This document shows, in pieces, positions 1 through 9,390 of a DNA stretch of 64,000 nt. A program made the translations under genes and the position numbers. Within the stretch, counting starts at the first letter, position 1. The number at the start of each line of letters is the position of its first letter. A model generated the notes under the pieces. The model was not told where the DNA came from. It worked only from the letters and a program-made list of their open reading frames with translations, and ran no database searches. The DNA comes from Allobranchiibius sp. CTAmp26 (GTDB taxonomy: Bacteria > Actinomycetota > Actinomycetes > Actinomycetales > Dermatophilaceae): positions 62,001 to 126,000 of the forward strand of contig NZ_JAGEKR010000001.1 in the NCBI RefSeq assembly GCF_017565405.1, written 5' to 3'.

Positions 1-646
1 GTGCCTTGGACTCCGCGAGCCCCTGCGGCGACGCCCGCACGAGACGGTCGACCAGCTCGCCAGCCCCGGTCTCGGCGTCCTCCGCCGCATCGGTGGCCAG
101 GCCGATGTCGCGCGCCGTCGCCGCGTCGAACGTCTCGCCGGTGAGGAAGTAGCGCGCGGCCGCCCGGCTGGTGAGGCGCGGCAGCACCGTCAGGGAGATG
201 GCGAACGCGGCGAGCCCCAGCCGCGATTCGGTCAGGGCGAACGTCGACTTCGGACCCGCGATCACCAGGTCGCAGGCGGCGACGAGGCCGACCCCACCCG
301 CGCGTACGTGCCCGTCGATCTGCCCGACCACCGGGCAGCGGTGCGCGGCGATCGCGCGCATCACGGCCGTCAGGCGAATCCCGCGTGCGGTGTTCGGGTC
401 GTCCTCGCCGGTGACCTCATTGAGGTCCACTCCCGCACAGAAGGTGCCGCCGGTGTGGCCGAGGACGACGACCCGCACCGACTCGTCCTGCGCCGCGCTC
501 TCCAGCGCCCGCAGCAGCTCGTCGAGCAGGCGGGTGCTGAGCGCGTTGCGGTTGCGCGGCGAATCGAGGGTGACGCGGGCGACCCGCCCGGACACGTCGT
601 ACGTGACGAGTGCGGGCGGGTCGATGGGCTGGTCGGAGTCGGTCAT
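1..646 (-). CDS. Enoyl-CoA hydratase/isomerase family protein (C-terminus outside window)
   Basis: Crotonase-fold enzyme, probably hydrating or isomerising an enoyl-CoA in fatty acid or aromatic acid breakdown. The first 215 residues are visible and the rest lies beyond base 1. The two oxyanion-hole segments are present: FCAGVDL at about residues 69-75 and GHVRAGGVGL at about 112-121, followed by LTESRLGL near 138-145, where family members carry a catalytic acidic residue. The ATG at 644-646 gives the usual crotonase N-terminus (DVSGRVARVTLDSPRNRNAL). Substrate cannot be read from sequence. The hydrolase gene on the same strand ends 35 bp upstream, so co-transcription is possible. Confidence 0.85.
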   Translation of the reverse strand, partial: MTDSDQPIDPPALVTYDVSGRVARVTLDSPRNRNALSTRLLDELLRALESAAQDESVRVVVLGHTGGTFCAGVDLNEVTGEDDPNTARGIRLTAVMRAIAAHRCPVVGQIDGHVRAGGVGLVAACDLVIAGPKSTFALTESRLGLAAFAISLTVLPRLTSRAAARYFLTGETFDAATARDIGLATDAAEDAETGAGELVDRLVRASPQGLAESKA

Positions 647-681
647 CGGGCCATTGTGGCCCGTGCCGTCCCGACCGACGC

Positions 682-1515
682 TCAGGTCAGGAAGTCGAGC
701 AGCGCCTTGTTGAACTCGGCCTCGTGGCTGACGTTGGCTCCGTGCGGGGCACCCTCGATGAGGTGCAGCCGGCTCTGTTGGATGGCCTCGTGGGTGCGCT
801 TGCCGGACCCCTCGAACGGCACGGTGCCGTCGGCATCGCCGTGGATGACGAGTGTGGGCACGGTGACCTTCGGCAGGTCGTCGCGGAAGTCGGTCGTGCC
901 GAACGACGTCATGCACGCCAGCGACGCGATCTTGCTGGACTGCCCGGCCATCCGCAGCGCGTCCTGCCGCTGGGCCTCGGTCACCTTCAGCTCGCCGTTG
1001 GCCGAGAAGAACGCGGTGGTGAACTCGTCGTAGAACGCGTCCTGGTCCTTGGTCAGCTGCGCGGCCATCTGCGCGGCGGCGGCCTTGGTGAGCGGACCGT
1101 CGGGGTTGTCACCGCCCTGCAGCATGAACGGCGGTACGGCGGAGGCGAAGACCACACTGCGCAGCCGGCTCTCGCCGTACTTCGAGACATAGCGGGCGAC
1201 CTCGCCGCCGCCCATCGAGAACCCGACGAGGGTCGCGTCCATCACGTCGAGCTCGGTGAGGACGGCGTCCAGGTCCTCGGCCAGCGTGTCGTAGCCGTAG
1301 CCGGTCTTGGGCTTGTCGCTACGGCCGAAACCGCGGCGGTCGTAGACGATCGTGCGGTAGCCGGCCTCCTGCAGCGCGGGCACCTGGCCGGACCAGGACT
1401 CCCCGGACAGCGGCCAGCCGTGGATCAGGACGACGGGGCGACCGTCGCCACCGGAGTCCTCGACGTACAGGTTGGTCTTGCCGAGGATTCCGGAGCTTGC
1501 GGTCACGGTCGTCAT
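682..1515 (-). CDS. Alpha/beta hydrolase, non-heme chloroperoxidase-like
   Basis: A 277-residue alpha/beta hydrolase of the cofactor-free haloperoxidase/arylesterase type. The oxyanion HGWP motif is at 32-35, the nucleophile elbow GFSMGG puts Ser at 100, the acid lies in HGDADGTVP (Asp229, or Asp227), and the base is His258 in EGAPHGA. That is the complete triad at family spacing and length. The ATG at 1515 is chosen because the protein then starts with the family's short lead-in (ASSGILGKTNLYVEDSG); the frame stays open further upstream but that stretch overlaps the next gene. The physiological substrate is unknown; most relatives are esterases or perhydrolases. Confidence 0.88.
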   Translation of the reverse strand: MTTVTASSGILGKTNLYVEDSGGDGRPVVLIHGWPLSGESWSGQVPALQEAGYRTIVYDRRGFGRSDKPKTGYGYDTLAEDLDAVLTELDVMDATLVGFSMGGGEVARYVSKYGESRLRSVVFASAVPPFMLQGGDNPDGPLTKAAAAQMAAQLTKDQDAFYDEFTTAFFSANGELKVTEAQRQDALRMAGQSSKIASLACMTSFGTTDFRDDLPKVTVPTLVIHGDADGTVPFEGSGKRTHEAIQQSRLHLIEGAPHGANVSHEAEFNKALLDFLT

Positions 1516-1598
1516 TGCAGTGGGTACTCCTGTGTCGAGGGGTGTCCTTCGCTTCGTGGTTCGTTTACCCGGCGGGGAGGGATTGCATGCCGACGCCG

Positions 1599-2126
1599 TT
1601 AGCGACGGAAGGTCGGCGCGCGACCCCGACTCAGGCTGATGGTGACGGTGCGCACCCGGTAGGACACGAACACCAGGGACGCGGCGAGAGGGATCTCGAC
1701 CAGGCACGCGGTCGCGAGGCTGACCGCCAGATCCGACCCGGGTGCCGACGTGGTGACGTCGAACCACGCGTCGCAGAGCAGCAGCGTGGCCGCCACGATC
1801 GTGGCCGCGATGGCGATCACCTGCCGGCGCCACAGCGACCAGGCCGCCCAGGCGAGGGCGCCGAGCAGCGCCACGTCGAAACCGATCCACACCACCTGCC
1901 AGTGCCCGGCGACATAGTGCCGCGGAAGCCGAGCGGCCAGCGTGGCGATCCAGGGCACGAGCAGCGCGCAGCAGGTGGCGAGGACCCTCGGGAACCAGCG
2001 GGACGCCCGGACCACCCGGGTCGGGGGGTGGTAGTCGGCGGCAGCGAGCTCCTGCAGGCGGGCGGTCAGCAGAGCGCGTTCGGCAGCGGTTAGCTGCAGC
2101 AGCATCTCGTCGGTGATCTCGGGCAC
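1599..2126 (-). CDS. Four-helix membrane protein of unknown function
   Basis: A 175-residue protein I do not recognise. Residues 1-35 are soluble and helical (LLQLTAAERALLTARLQEL). Four hydrophobic segments follow, at roughly 44-66, 77-97, 104-124 and 132-155, and the short tail is Arg-rich. Similar short soluble helix plus four-helix proteins are common beside actinobacterial stress genes, but no catalytic motif is visible. It lies upstream of the hydrolase in the same direction with an 83-bp gap. Confidence 0.7.
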   Translation of the reverse strand: MPEITDEMLLQLTAAERALLTARLQELAAADYHPPTRVVRASRWFPRVLATCCALLVPWIATLAARLPRHYVAGHWQVVWIGFDVALLGALAWAAWSLWRRQVIAIAATIVAATLLLCDAWFDVTTSAPGSDLAVSLATACLVEIPLAASLVFVSYRVRTVTISLSRGRAPTFRR

Positions 2127-2337
2127 GGCACGATCACGACCTTCGGACGGCGGCGGCGCAGCGCATGCTCCAGCGTCGCACGGAGCGCCGCCGGCGTGCC
2201 CCGTGTCTGCGGCCCGCCGGAGCTGCGAGCCGACGTGCCGGCTCGGCTACGATCGAGCACGCTCCAGCCTGCAGCGCGTCGCTCCGCAGGTCGCGAGCGC
2301 CGGTCGATGCGGCGTACGTCGTGACTCGACCATCCCC

Positions 2338-2410
2338 GCCCTCGTAGCTCAGGGGATAGAGCACCGCTCTCCTAAAGCGGGTGTCGCATGTTCGAATCAT
2401 GCCGGGGGCA
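2338..2410 (+). tRNA. tRNA-Arg (anticodon CCU)
   Basis: A complete cloverleaf of 73 nt. Acceptor arms GCCCTCG and CGGGGGC pair (one G-U) with discriminator A. The D stem is GCTC/GAGC, the anticodon stem CCGCT/AGCGG with loop CTCCTAA (anticodon CCT, reading AGG), and the T stem GCATG/CATGC with loop TTCGAAT. The 3' CCA is not encoded (the next bases are CTG). It reads the rare Arg codon AGG. The 210 bp upstream back to 2127 holds no gene I can support. Confidence 0.97.
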
Positions 2411-2493
2411 CTGAACGCGCAGGTCAGAGCCTCGCGGGCGAACGAGGCGCAGTGACCGGAGAAGAACCCCTCCCCGTCCTCGCGTTCGACGGG

Positions 2494-3516
2494 TCAGCGG
2501 TGCGCACGGTAGGCGCGTGCCGTCTCGCGGAGTCGGGAATGTGCATCGCCGTAGGGGCTGACGCCGGACGGGAGGTGGGCCTTGGCGACCTTCGCGACCG
2601 AGGTGTAGTTGACGTCGCACACGTTGGCGAGGGGCGACTCGACGGCCTGCGACAGCAATTGGTAGGCATCCAGGTGGCTCATGCCTGTCGCAGCGGAGGC
2701 CCAATGGATGAGATCGAGCTGGGCGATCCTGAAGGCGTCCTCCAAGGGCTTCGCCGAGCCGGTGGACATCAGATGGGTGTCGGTCTCGATGCGCGGCCAC
2801 GGTGTCGGGACACCCTTGATGAGTTCGACAGCGATGACCGTGTTCATCGCGATCTCGATCGCCGTGCCGCAGGTCTCGCCCTCGCCTTGGCGTGCGTGCC
2901 CGTCGCCGATGCTCAAGAGCGCGCCCTCGACGTTGACCCCGAGGTAACAGGTCGCCCCGGCGCGCATTTCAGGGGTGTCGAGATTGCCACCGTGCGCGTC
3001 GGGCACCAGCGCGGATCGCACCTCCAGATTGGCCGGTGCGACGCCGACGGTGCCATGCATGGGGTCCATGGGCAGGTCCATCGTGTGGTCGGTGTCGATG
3101 GCGTGGAAGGTGCAGGTGTTCGTGGCTGCGTCCACATCCCAGATCCAGACACGCTCGGGCAGCGCTGGTTGCAACGTGGCGGTCGTGTGGGTGGAGGTCA
3201 GTGCCCCGAACAGCGGCACGGTGGTCGAGGCACCCCAATCCCGTGCGGGCTGCAGGTCGATGAAGTGGACAGCGACCGTGTCGCCCACTTCAGCGCCCTG
3301 CACGTAGAAGGGTCCGGTCTGCGGGTTCAGGAATGGAAAGTCGCACACCTCACTGACGAGGTCGCCCGGTCCCCGTACCTTTCCGGCGTAGCAGTCCTCG
3401 GTGAAGACCTCCAGGACGGCCCCGGACGGGATCCGGGCGATCGGAGCGACTCCCCCGAAGGTCCAGGCGAACTGCTCGGGAGTGGGTCGGAACGCGCGAA
3501 CGTCGAGGTCGGTCAT
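2494..3516 (-). CDS. Acetamidase/formamidase family amidohydrolase
   Basis: A 340-residue enzyme of the FmdA/AmdA family, which releases ammonia from formamide, acetamide and related short amides. Family signatures include the opening around GDTVAVHFIDLQ, the segment PMHGTVGVAPA, and IGDGHARQGEGE with Glu and His residues typical of the active-site region. Its start overlaps the permease stop by 4 bp (3513-3516), so the two are translationally coupled. The natural reading is uptake plus hydrolysis of an amide-containing nitrogen source. Which amide is unknown; the permease family suggests an amino-acid-like compound. Confidence 0.88.
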   Translation of the reverse strand: MTDLDVRAFRPTPEQFAWTFGGVAPIARIPSGAVLEVFTEDCYAGKVRGPGDLVSEVCDFPFLNPQTGPFYVQGAEVGDTVAVHFIDLQPARDWGASTTVPLFGALTSTHTTATLQPALPERVWIWDVDAATNTCTFHAIDTDHTMDLPMDPMHGTVGVAPANLEVRSALVPDAHGGNLDTPEMRAGATCYLGVNVEGALLSIGDGHARQGEGETCGTAIEIAMNTVIAVELIKGVPTPWPRIETDTHLMSTGSAKPLEDAFRIAQLDLIHWASAATGMSHLDAYQLLSQAVESPLANVCDVNYTSVAKVAKAHLPSGVSPYGDAHSRLRETARAYRAHR

Positions 3517-5000
3517 CGTTCTACTGCCTCCGCTAGCTGGTCGGGCTCTGCATCAAGATGTACCAGTCCGGTGGCCACCACGCGGCTACGGTGCCGGGTC
3601 CACAGGTACACCAGGTAGGCCACGCCGATGACCATCCACCCGGCGACGATCGGTCCGGCGTACGAGATGGGTGCGCTCAACGGGGTCACGAAGGAGAAGA
3701 CCGGGATACCGGCGGAAGTCAGCAGCGCGGGGATGAAGGCGATGATGCCCAGGGTCGGAACGACCCCGTGTCGCAGCCAATGGAAGTGACCCCGCTCGAA
3801 CCGCAGGAAGAAGCCGATACACGCCGCGTTGACGACGATGTACACGATCACCACGACGATGACGATGATGGTGGCCACCAGCACGAACGCAGTGACGGGG
3901 TTGTACGCGAATCCGAGTACGAGCGTCGCGATGATTGCGATCGCGAACTGCACTGCGATGCCCACTACCGGCGATCGGTGCTTGGGATGCAGACGAGCGA
4001 AGCTGGTCGGGAGCACCCCGATACGCCCCAGCGCGAACGCCATACGCGTAGACACGGCAAGACCGGCGTTCGCATTCGCAACCGTTGAATTGATGATCGC
4101 GAAGAAGACGAGTACCCAGTACAGGCCGAACGACGCTCGGGCGATCCCCTCCCAGCTGTTGGCGCCCTCCGTGCCGAAACTGGCGAACTTGTCCGGGCCC
4201 ACGAGCACGTCGGCTGCGTAGGTCGTGAAGATGTAGATCACGCCGATGGCCAACGTGGCCCCGACGATGGCTCGGCGGATGGTGCGCCGGGGATCCTTTG
4301 CTTCTTCCGCGAGCGGCGCGGCTGCTTCGAACCCGGAGAACGCCAGGATCGTGTACACCGAGCCGGCGATCACCCCTGAGATCCCGGCATACGCCTTGGG
4401 GGTGTGCGACGTGCCGAAGACACTCAGCGTGTTGTGCGAGCCGGCTTTGCCGATGAACAAGATCGCCAGGATGACGAACACGATGATCTCGAAAGCACCG
4501 AGGATCGTGCCGAACTTCGCAGATGCCTTGGCCCCGAAGAACGCGACCGTCGCGATCAGGATCGCCCCCAGGACCGCCCACGGCCACCACAGGTCCGCCG
4601 GGTAGCCGGACCACTCCGAGTGCACGGTCGACGCCGTGGTGAACCCCAACTGCAGCAAGAGGAGGGTCGGCACCAATGCTTCGACGAACACGTAGCCCCA
4701 CGCCACCAGGAAACCCACCATCGGGTGCAGTCCACGACTGGAATAGGTCGCGACGCCCCCCGCTGCGGGCAGGTGACTGGCCAATTCACCGATGGAGGAC
4801 GCCGCGAACAGACACGCGACCATCGCCACGATGACTGCCAATGGCAGCGCACCGCCGGCGAATGCCGCGCCTGCCGGAATCGATGCGGCGATCGCGGCAC
4901 CCGGTGCCATGGCGGTGATGCTCTGGAACAACACATCCCGCAACCCGATCGCACCATGCTCCAGTTCACTGGAGGATGTCGTTGAAGCCACAGCGCGCAC
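3513..5000 (-). CDS. APC-superfamily amino acid/amide permease
   Basis: A 495-residue membrane transporter of the amino acid-polyamine-organocation superfamily, with about 12-14 hydrophobic helices. The first helix motif is GLRDVLFQSITAMAPGAAIA, and the loop GFEAAAPLAEEAKDPRRT near residues 218-235 is the characteristic APC signature. It is the first gene of the permease-amidase operon, and its upstream region carries a palindromic GntR-type operator at 5021-5041. It probably imports the amidase substrate or a related amine or amino acid. Confidence 0.9.
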   Translation of the reverse strand: MRAVASTTSSSELEHGAIGLRDVLFQSITAMAPGAAIAASIPAGAAFAGGALPLAVIVAMVACLFAASSIGELASHLPAAGGVATYSSRGLHPMVGFLVAWGYVFVEALVPTLLLLQLGFTTASTVHSEWSGYPADLWWPWAVLGAILIATVAFFGAKASAKFGTILGAFEIIVFVILAILFIGKAGSHNTLSVFGTSHTPKAYAGISGVIAGSVYTILAFSGFEAAAPLAEEAKDPRRTIRRAIVGATLAIGVIYIFTTYAADVLVGPDKFASFGTEGANSWEGIARASFGLYWVLVFFAIINSTVANANAGLAVSTRMAFALGRIGVLPTSFARLHPKHRSPVVGIAVQFAIAIIATLVLGFAYNPVTAFVLVATIIVIVVVIVYIVVNAACIGFFLRFERGHFHWLRHGVVPTLGIIAFIPALLTSAGIPVFSFVTPLSAPISYAGPIVAGWMVIGVAYLVYLWTRHRSRVVATGLVHLDAEPDQLAEAVER

Positions 5001-5020
5001 CGCCTATATCGAACACCGAA

Positions 5021-5041
5021 ATGGTTTGGTGACCAGACCAT
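5021..5041. promoter_or_regulatory. Palindromic operator for the neighbouring GntR/FadR-type regulator
   Basis: Arms ATGGTTTGGT and ACCAGACCAT flank a central G, with nine of ten positions complementary. The TGGT...ACCA core is the form seen for FadR-subfamily GntR proteins. It lies 20 bp upstream of the permease start and 28 bp past the end of the regulator gene, where autoregulation and operon control would be expected. Binding is inferred. Confidence 0.65.
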
Positions 5042-5069
5042 AAAGGCGCTCCTACGACGGCGCAAGGGG

Positions 5070-5834
5070 TCAGCTGGAAGCTCTCCGATGTCTGGTCGCA
5101 CGCTTCAGGGTGGCGCGAACCTCGTCGGTGGTGATGGCGAAATGGCGCCGACCGATCGCCCAGGCCCTGTCGGGGTCACCCTCCACCACCGCTTGGGCCA
5201 ACTCGATGTGTTCCGGCAACGCCTTGTCGTAGATCGATGTCGTGAAGGGCTCCAACGAGAAACCGAGGCTCGCCTGGGCCAGCAAGCTCTCCCGCAGCTC
5301 CAGCAACTTGGGATTGTGAGTGGCCGCCGTGACAGCGCGGTGCAACCGCAGATCCGCGATCTGGGCGGCCCGTAGATCCGGTGCCTGCTGGTAGCTTTCG
5401 AGCGCTTCGCGAACGGCCCGCGAATCCGCGGAGTCGCGCCGTTCTGCGGCCGTACGCGCCACCGTCGCCTCCACCAGGTGCCGCAGATCCATCAGCTGCT
5501 CGAGCTCGACCCAGCGCTCCCCCACCGCACGCTCGACCGAATCCGCGGTCGCCTCGCCCCACGAGTCGCACACGAACGATCCACCCGAACGCCCTCGCCG
5601 AACCTCCACCAGGCCGGCATCGACCACCCGAGCGATCGCCTCGCGCACCGTCGACCGACTCACCCCCAGAGACTCCGCGAGATCCCGTTCCGCCGGCAGT
5701 CGTTGGTGCGGCTGGAATTCACCCAGCGCGATGGCCGTGATGATCTGATGGGCAAGCAGGTCGGCCGTCGTCTCACGATGGGTCGGGCCGAGCACCTCGA
5801 CCGCGACCACGTCCTGGTCCCGCCCTCCTGACAT
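5070..5834 (-). CDS. GntR-family (FadR/FCD type) transcriptional regulator
   Basis: A 254-residue regulator. The winged helix covers about residues 18-85 with the recognition segment LPAERDLAESLGVSRSTVREA. An all-helical FCD effector domain follows, with likely metal-binding residues in DLRLHRAVTAATHNP and the late EHIELAQAVVEGD helix containing His. The ATG at 5834 is used because the frame upstream has no family sequence. It sits directly upstream of the permease-amidase operon on the same strand and likely controls it through the palindrome at 5021-5041. The effector is probably a carboxylate or the amide breakdown product. Confidence 0.9.
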   Translation of the reverse strand: MSGGRDQDVVAVEVLGPTHRETTADLLAHQIITAIALGEFQPHQRLPAERDLAESLGVSRSTVREAIARVVDAGLVEVRRGRSGGSFVCDSWGEATADSVERAVGERWVELEQLMDLRHLVEATVARTAAERRDSADSRAVREALESYQQAPDLRAAQIADLRLHRAVTAATHNPKLLELRESLLAQASLGFSLEPFTTSIYDKALPEHIELAQAVVEGDPDRAWAIGRRHFAITTDEVRATLKRATRHRRASS

Positions 5835-6004
5835 CTCACGCACTGTAGCCGCGCGACCCCATAGCGACTCTTCTCTGGCTTGTCGCGCTCCGAACGGGTA
5901 GACAGTGCACCAGTGGCCGTGCTGTCTCGGTGAGGTCGCCGTGTCGCCTGGCGGGCTCTCCTGCGTGGCACCACCCACCTGACGACGCACGCCGGAGGCA
6001 GACC

Positions 6005-7504
6005 GTGACCAACCTGGCCGACAACCTCACCCGTACCGCCGAGCAGCACGGGGACCGTCCCGCGATCAAGCTCGACGACCTGGTGCTGACGTACTCCGAG
6101 CTGCAGGACGGCGCCCGGCGCGTCGCGACGCTCCTGAAGTCCAAGGGCGTGGGGCCCGGTGACCGGGTCGGTCTGGTGCTGCCCAACGTGCCGCCGTTCC
6201 CCGTCCTGTTCTACGGCGCGCTGGCCGTCGGCGCGGTCGTCGTACCGATGAACCCGCTGCTCAAGGGCCGCGAGGTGAAGTACTACCTCGAGGACTCCGG
6301 CGCCTCCATCGTCTTCGCCTGGAAGGACATGGCGGACGAGGCCGGCAAGGGCGCCTCGGAGGTCGGGATCGAGTGCGTCGAGGTCGGCACCGACTTCGCC
6401 GAGCTGCTCGGGCAGCACGAGCCCGACGAGGACGTCGTGGACCGCGAGGACGACGACACCGTCGTCCTGCTTTACACGTCCGGCACCACCGGTGCGCCGA
6501 AGGGCGCGGAGCTGACCCACCACAGCATGAGCAGCAACGCGGCGACCAGCGCCGAGACGCTGCTGGAGCTCACCGAGAAGGACGTCGTCATGGGGTGCCT
6601 GCCGCTCTTCCACGTCTTCGGCCTCACCTGCGGACTCAACGCCTCCATTCTGAAGGGGGCGTGTCTGACGCTCATCCCCCGCTTCGACCCCGACAAGGCG
6701 CTGCAGATCGTCGGCCGCGACCACGTCACCGCCTTCGAGGGCGTCCCCACGATGTACGCCGCCATGCTCAACGCCGAGAGCGCCGACGAGGCCGACATGT
6801 CCAGCCTGCGCGCCTGCATTTCCGGCGGGTCGGCGATGCCGGTGGAGGTGATGAAAAAGTTCGAGGAGCAGTTCGACTGCATCGTCCTGGAGGGCTACGG
6901 CCTGTCCGAGACCTCCCCCGTCGCGTCGTTCAACAAGCCCGGTCAGGAGCGCAAGCCCGGCTCCATCGGCACCGAGGTGCGCGGGGTGGAGATGAAGTTG
7001 GTCGGGGACGATGACGACGATGTCGCACAGGGTGATGTCGGCGAGATCGTCATCAAGGGCGAGAACGTGATGAAGGGCTACTGGGGGCGCGAGAAGGACA
7101 CGGCCGAGGCCATCAAGGACGGCTGGTTCCACTCCGGCGACTTGGCCAAGGTCGACGAGGACGGTTACTTCTTCATCGTCGACCGCAAGAAGGACCTCAT
7201 CATCCGCGGCGGTTACAACGTCTATCCCCGCGAGGTCGAGGAAGCACTCTACGAGCACGAGTCCGTCGCTGAGGTGGCCGTCATCGGCATCCCGGACGAC
7301 AACCTCGGTGAGGAGGTGGGTGCCGCCGTCGCGTTGAAACGCGGCGAGGAGGTCAGCGAGGAGGACCTCAAGGCGTTCGCGAAGGACCGGTTGGCGGCGT
7401 ACAAGTATCCGCGGACCGTGTGGATCGTGAGCGAACTGCCGAAGGGGCCGACCGGCAAGATCCTGCGACGCGAGGTCAGCGCACCGGACGGAGAGTCGAA
7501 GTGA
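6005..7504 (+). CDS. Long-chain-fatty-acid-CoA ligase / AMP-dependent acyl-CoA synthetase
   Basis: A 499-residue adenylate-forming enzyme that activates a carboxylic acid to its CoA thioester with ATP. The P-loop-like motif [16 protein letters not shown] is near 156-171, GYGLSETSP near 298, the hinge [21 protein letters not shown] near 391, and the catalytic Lys in PTGKILRRE near 484. The GTG at 6005 follows a good ribosome site (GGAGG at 5993) and matches the family N-terminus. Its stop overlaps the PHA synthase start (GTGA at 7501-7504). The context suggests it supplies acyl-CoA for storage polymer or for beta-oxidation. Confidence 0.92.
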   Translation: MTNLADNLTRTAEQHGDRPAIKLDDLVLTYSELQDGARRVATLLKSKGVGPGDRVGLVLPNVPPFPVLFYGALAVGAVVVPMNPLLKGREVKYYLEDSGASIVFAWKDMADEAGKGASEVGIECVEVGTDFAELLGQHEPDEDVVDREDDDTVVLLYTSGTTGAPKGAELTHHSMSSNAATSAETLLELTEKDVVMGCLPLFHVFGLTCGLNASILKGACLTLIPRFDPDKALQIVGRDHVTAFEGVPTMYAAMLNAESADEADMSSLRACISGGSAMPVEVMKKFEEQFDCIVLEGYGLSETSPVASFNKPGQERKPGSIGTEVRGVEMKLVGDDDDDVAQGDVGEIVIKGENVMKGYWGREKDTAEAIKDGWFHSGDLAKVDEDGYFFIVDRKKDLIIRGGYNVYPREVEEALYEHESVAEVAVIGIPDDNLGEEVGAAVALKRGEEVSEEDLKAFAKDRLAAYKYPRTVWIVSELPKGPTGKILRREVSAPDGESK

Positions 7505-9390
7505 CAACCACCGAAGCCGGGACGCGGCGTCCCCGCAAGAGCACCGCGAAGAAGCCGGCCGTCGCGAAGAAGAAGGCACCTCCCGCCGCCAAGCGGGCAG
7601 CCTCCACGAACGGGGCCTCCGCTGAGGCGACCGCGCAGGCCGAGCGCCGGATGCATGAGGTCGACGAGTCGCAGGAGGCCGCCGAACGATCGGCCGACAC
7701 CGCGCTGGCGACACCGCTCGATCTGCTGCTGTCGAAGGCGGGCAAGGGCGGCCCGCTGCGGCAGTTCGTCCCGGGGATGTCGGGTGTGCGGTTGGCTGCC
7801 GGGTTCGCCCGTCATCCCCGGGTGGTCGCCAAGCGCACGGCCGGGCTCGCGTACGAGCTGACGAGGGTCGGTCTCGGCCGATCGCAGCTGGCGCCGGGCG
7901 AGAAGGACCGCCGCTTCGCCGAGGAGGGCTGGGCGAAGAACCCCGCCTTGAAGCGCACCCTGCAGAGCTATCTCGCACTCGGTGAGGCGGCGCGCGGCCT
8001 GGTGGACGACGCGGGGCTGGACTGGGGTGACGACCAGCGGATGCGCTTCATCGTCGAGAACGTGGTCGAGGCGGCGGCGCCCAGCAACAACCCGTTCCTC
8101 AACCCCGCGGTGCTCAAGCGGACGCTCGACACCGGCGGGGGCAACCTGGTCGCCGGTAGTCGACGGTTCGTGAAGGACTTCGCCACCGCACCCCGCGTGC
8201 CATCGATGGTGGAGGCCGACGCGTTCGAGGTGGGTCGCGACATCGCTGTGACGCCCGGCGCCGTCGTGCTGCGCACCGACGTCTTCGAGCTGATCCAGTA
8301 CACCCCGCAGACGCCGAAGGTCCGCGCGGTGCCCATGCTGATCGTGCCGCCGACCATTAACAAGTACTACGTGATCGACCTGGCGAAGGAGCGCTCGCTG
8401 GTCGAGCACCTCGTGCAGAACGGCCAGCAGGTCTTCTGCATCTCGTGGCGCAATCCGGATGTGCGGCACGCCGATTGGGGCCTCGACACCTACGGCCAAG
8501 CGATCCTGGAGGCCGTGACGGCCTGCGAGAAGATCACGCGGCAGAAGCAGACCTCGATCTTCGGCATCTGCTCCGGCGGTCTGATCGCCTCGATGGTGCT
8601 GGCCCACCTCGCCGAGATCGGCGAAGCGGACCGCGTCGCGGCGTACAGCCTGGCCGTGACGGTGCTCGACCAGGAACGGGCCGGCGTGACCAGTGCGCTG
8701 CTCTCGGAGGAGGCGGCGGCCGCCTCGACCCTGGCCTCGAAGGAGAAGGGGTATCTCGACGGGCGCACGCTCGCCGAGGTCTTCGCGTGGCTGCGGCCGA
8801 ACGACCTGATCTGGAACTACTGGGTGAACAACTACCTGATGGGTCACGCCCCGAAGGCATTCGACATCCTCTACTGGAACGCCGATCCGGTGCGGATGAG
8901 CGCCGCGATGCACCGCGACTTCATGGACCTCGCGATGCGGAACGCGCTGGTGAAGCCCGGCGCGTCGACGATGCTGGGCACCAAGGTCGACCTGGGCAAG
9001 ATCACGACCGACTCCTATGTGGTGGCCGGGATCGCCGACCACCTGTGCAAGTGGGAGTCCTGCTACCAGACCACTCAGCTCTTCGGCGGCGACACCAAGT
9101 TCGTGCTCTCCACCAGCGGTCACATCGCCGCCATGGTCAATCCGCCCGGCAACCCCAAGGCCAGCTTCCAGACCGCGCCTTCGGGGGGCGGCAAGCAGGG
9201 CAGCGACAATCCGAAGGACACCGTGAAGTGGCTGGACCGGGCGGTCAAGGTCAAGGGCAGCTGGTGGGAGGACTGGACCACCTGGCTCGCGAGCCGCACC
9301 GGCGAGGAACGGACCGCGCCGCGCACGCTCGGCAACGCCGCGTACCCGCCGCAGGACAAGGCCCCCGGCACCTACGTCCATGACCGCTGA
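7501..9390 (+). CDS. phaC: Polyhydroxyalkanoate synthase with basic N-terminal tail
   Basis: A 629-residue PHA synthase, which polymerises 3-hydroxyacyl-CoA at the granule surface. The lipase-like box GICSGG places the nucleophile Cys at 357, with Asp513 (GIADHL) and His541 (TSGHIA) completing the triad. The conserved YWNADPVRM segment is present. Size and the single gene (no phaE or phaR beside it) fit class I/II synthases. The first 35 or so residues are unusual: a run of Lys, Ala, Pro and Arg ([20 protein letters not shown]), like histone H1 or the C-terminal tail of the phasin PhaF. The GTG at 7501 is coupled to the upstream ligase by a 4-bp overlap. Confidence 0.93.
   Translation: MTTTEAGTRRPRKSTAKKPAVAKKKAPPAAKRAASTNGASAEATAQAERRMHEVDESQEAAERSADTALATPLDLLLSKAGKGGPLRQFVPGMSGVRLAAGFARHPRVVAKRTAGLAYELTRVGLGRSQLAPGEKDRRFAEEGWAKNPALKRTLQSYLALGEAARGLVDDAGLDWGDDQRMRFIVENVVEAAAPSNNPFLNPAVLKRTLDTGGGNLVAGSRRFVKDFATAPRVPSMVEADAFEVGRDIAVTPGAVVLRTDVFELIQYTPQTPKVRAVPMLIVPPTINKYYVIDLAKERSLVEHLVQNGQQVFCISWRNPDVRHADWGLDTYGQAILEAVTACEKITRQKQTSIFGICSGGLIASMVLAHLAEIGEADRVAAYSLAVTVLDQERAGVTSALLSEEAAAASTLASKEKGYLDGRTLAEVFAWLRPNDLIWNYWVNNYLMGHAPKAFDILYWNADPVRMSAAMHRDFMDLAMRNALVKPGASTMLGTKVDLGKITTDSYVVAGIADHLCKWESCYQTTQLFGGDTKFVLSTSGHIAAMVNPPGNPKASFQTAPSGGGKQGSDNPKDTVKWLDRAVKVKGSWWEDWTTWLASRTGEERTAPRTLGNAAYPPQDKAPGTYVHDR

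Noticed and set aside
2134..2400. Short minus-strand frame covering the tRNA and its upstream region
   Set aside because: It reads antisense through a complete tRNA cloverleaf and has no ribosome site.
5660..7978. Open frame of over 770 codons on the minus strand opposite the acyl-CoA synthetase
   Set aside because: It is the antisense of a clear ligase gene and the GntR gene region; its sequence is Arg/Val/His-rich with no family pattern, as expected for high-GC mirror frames.
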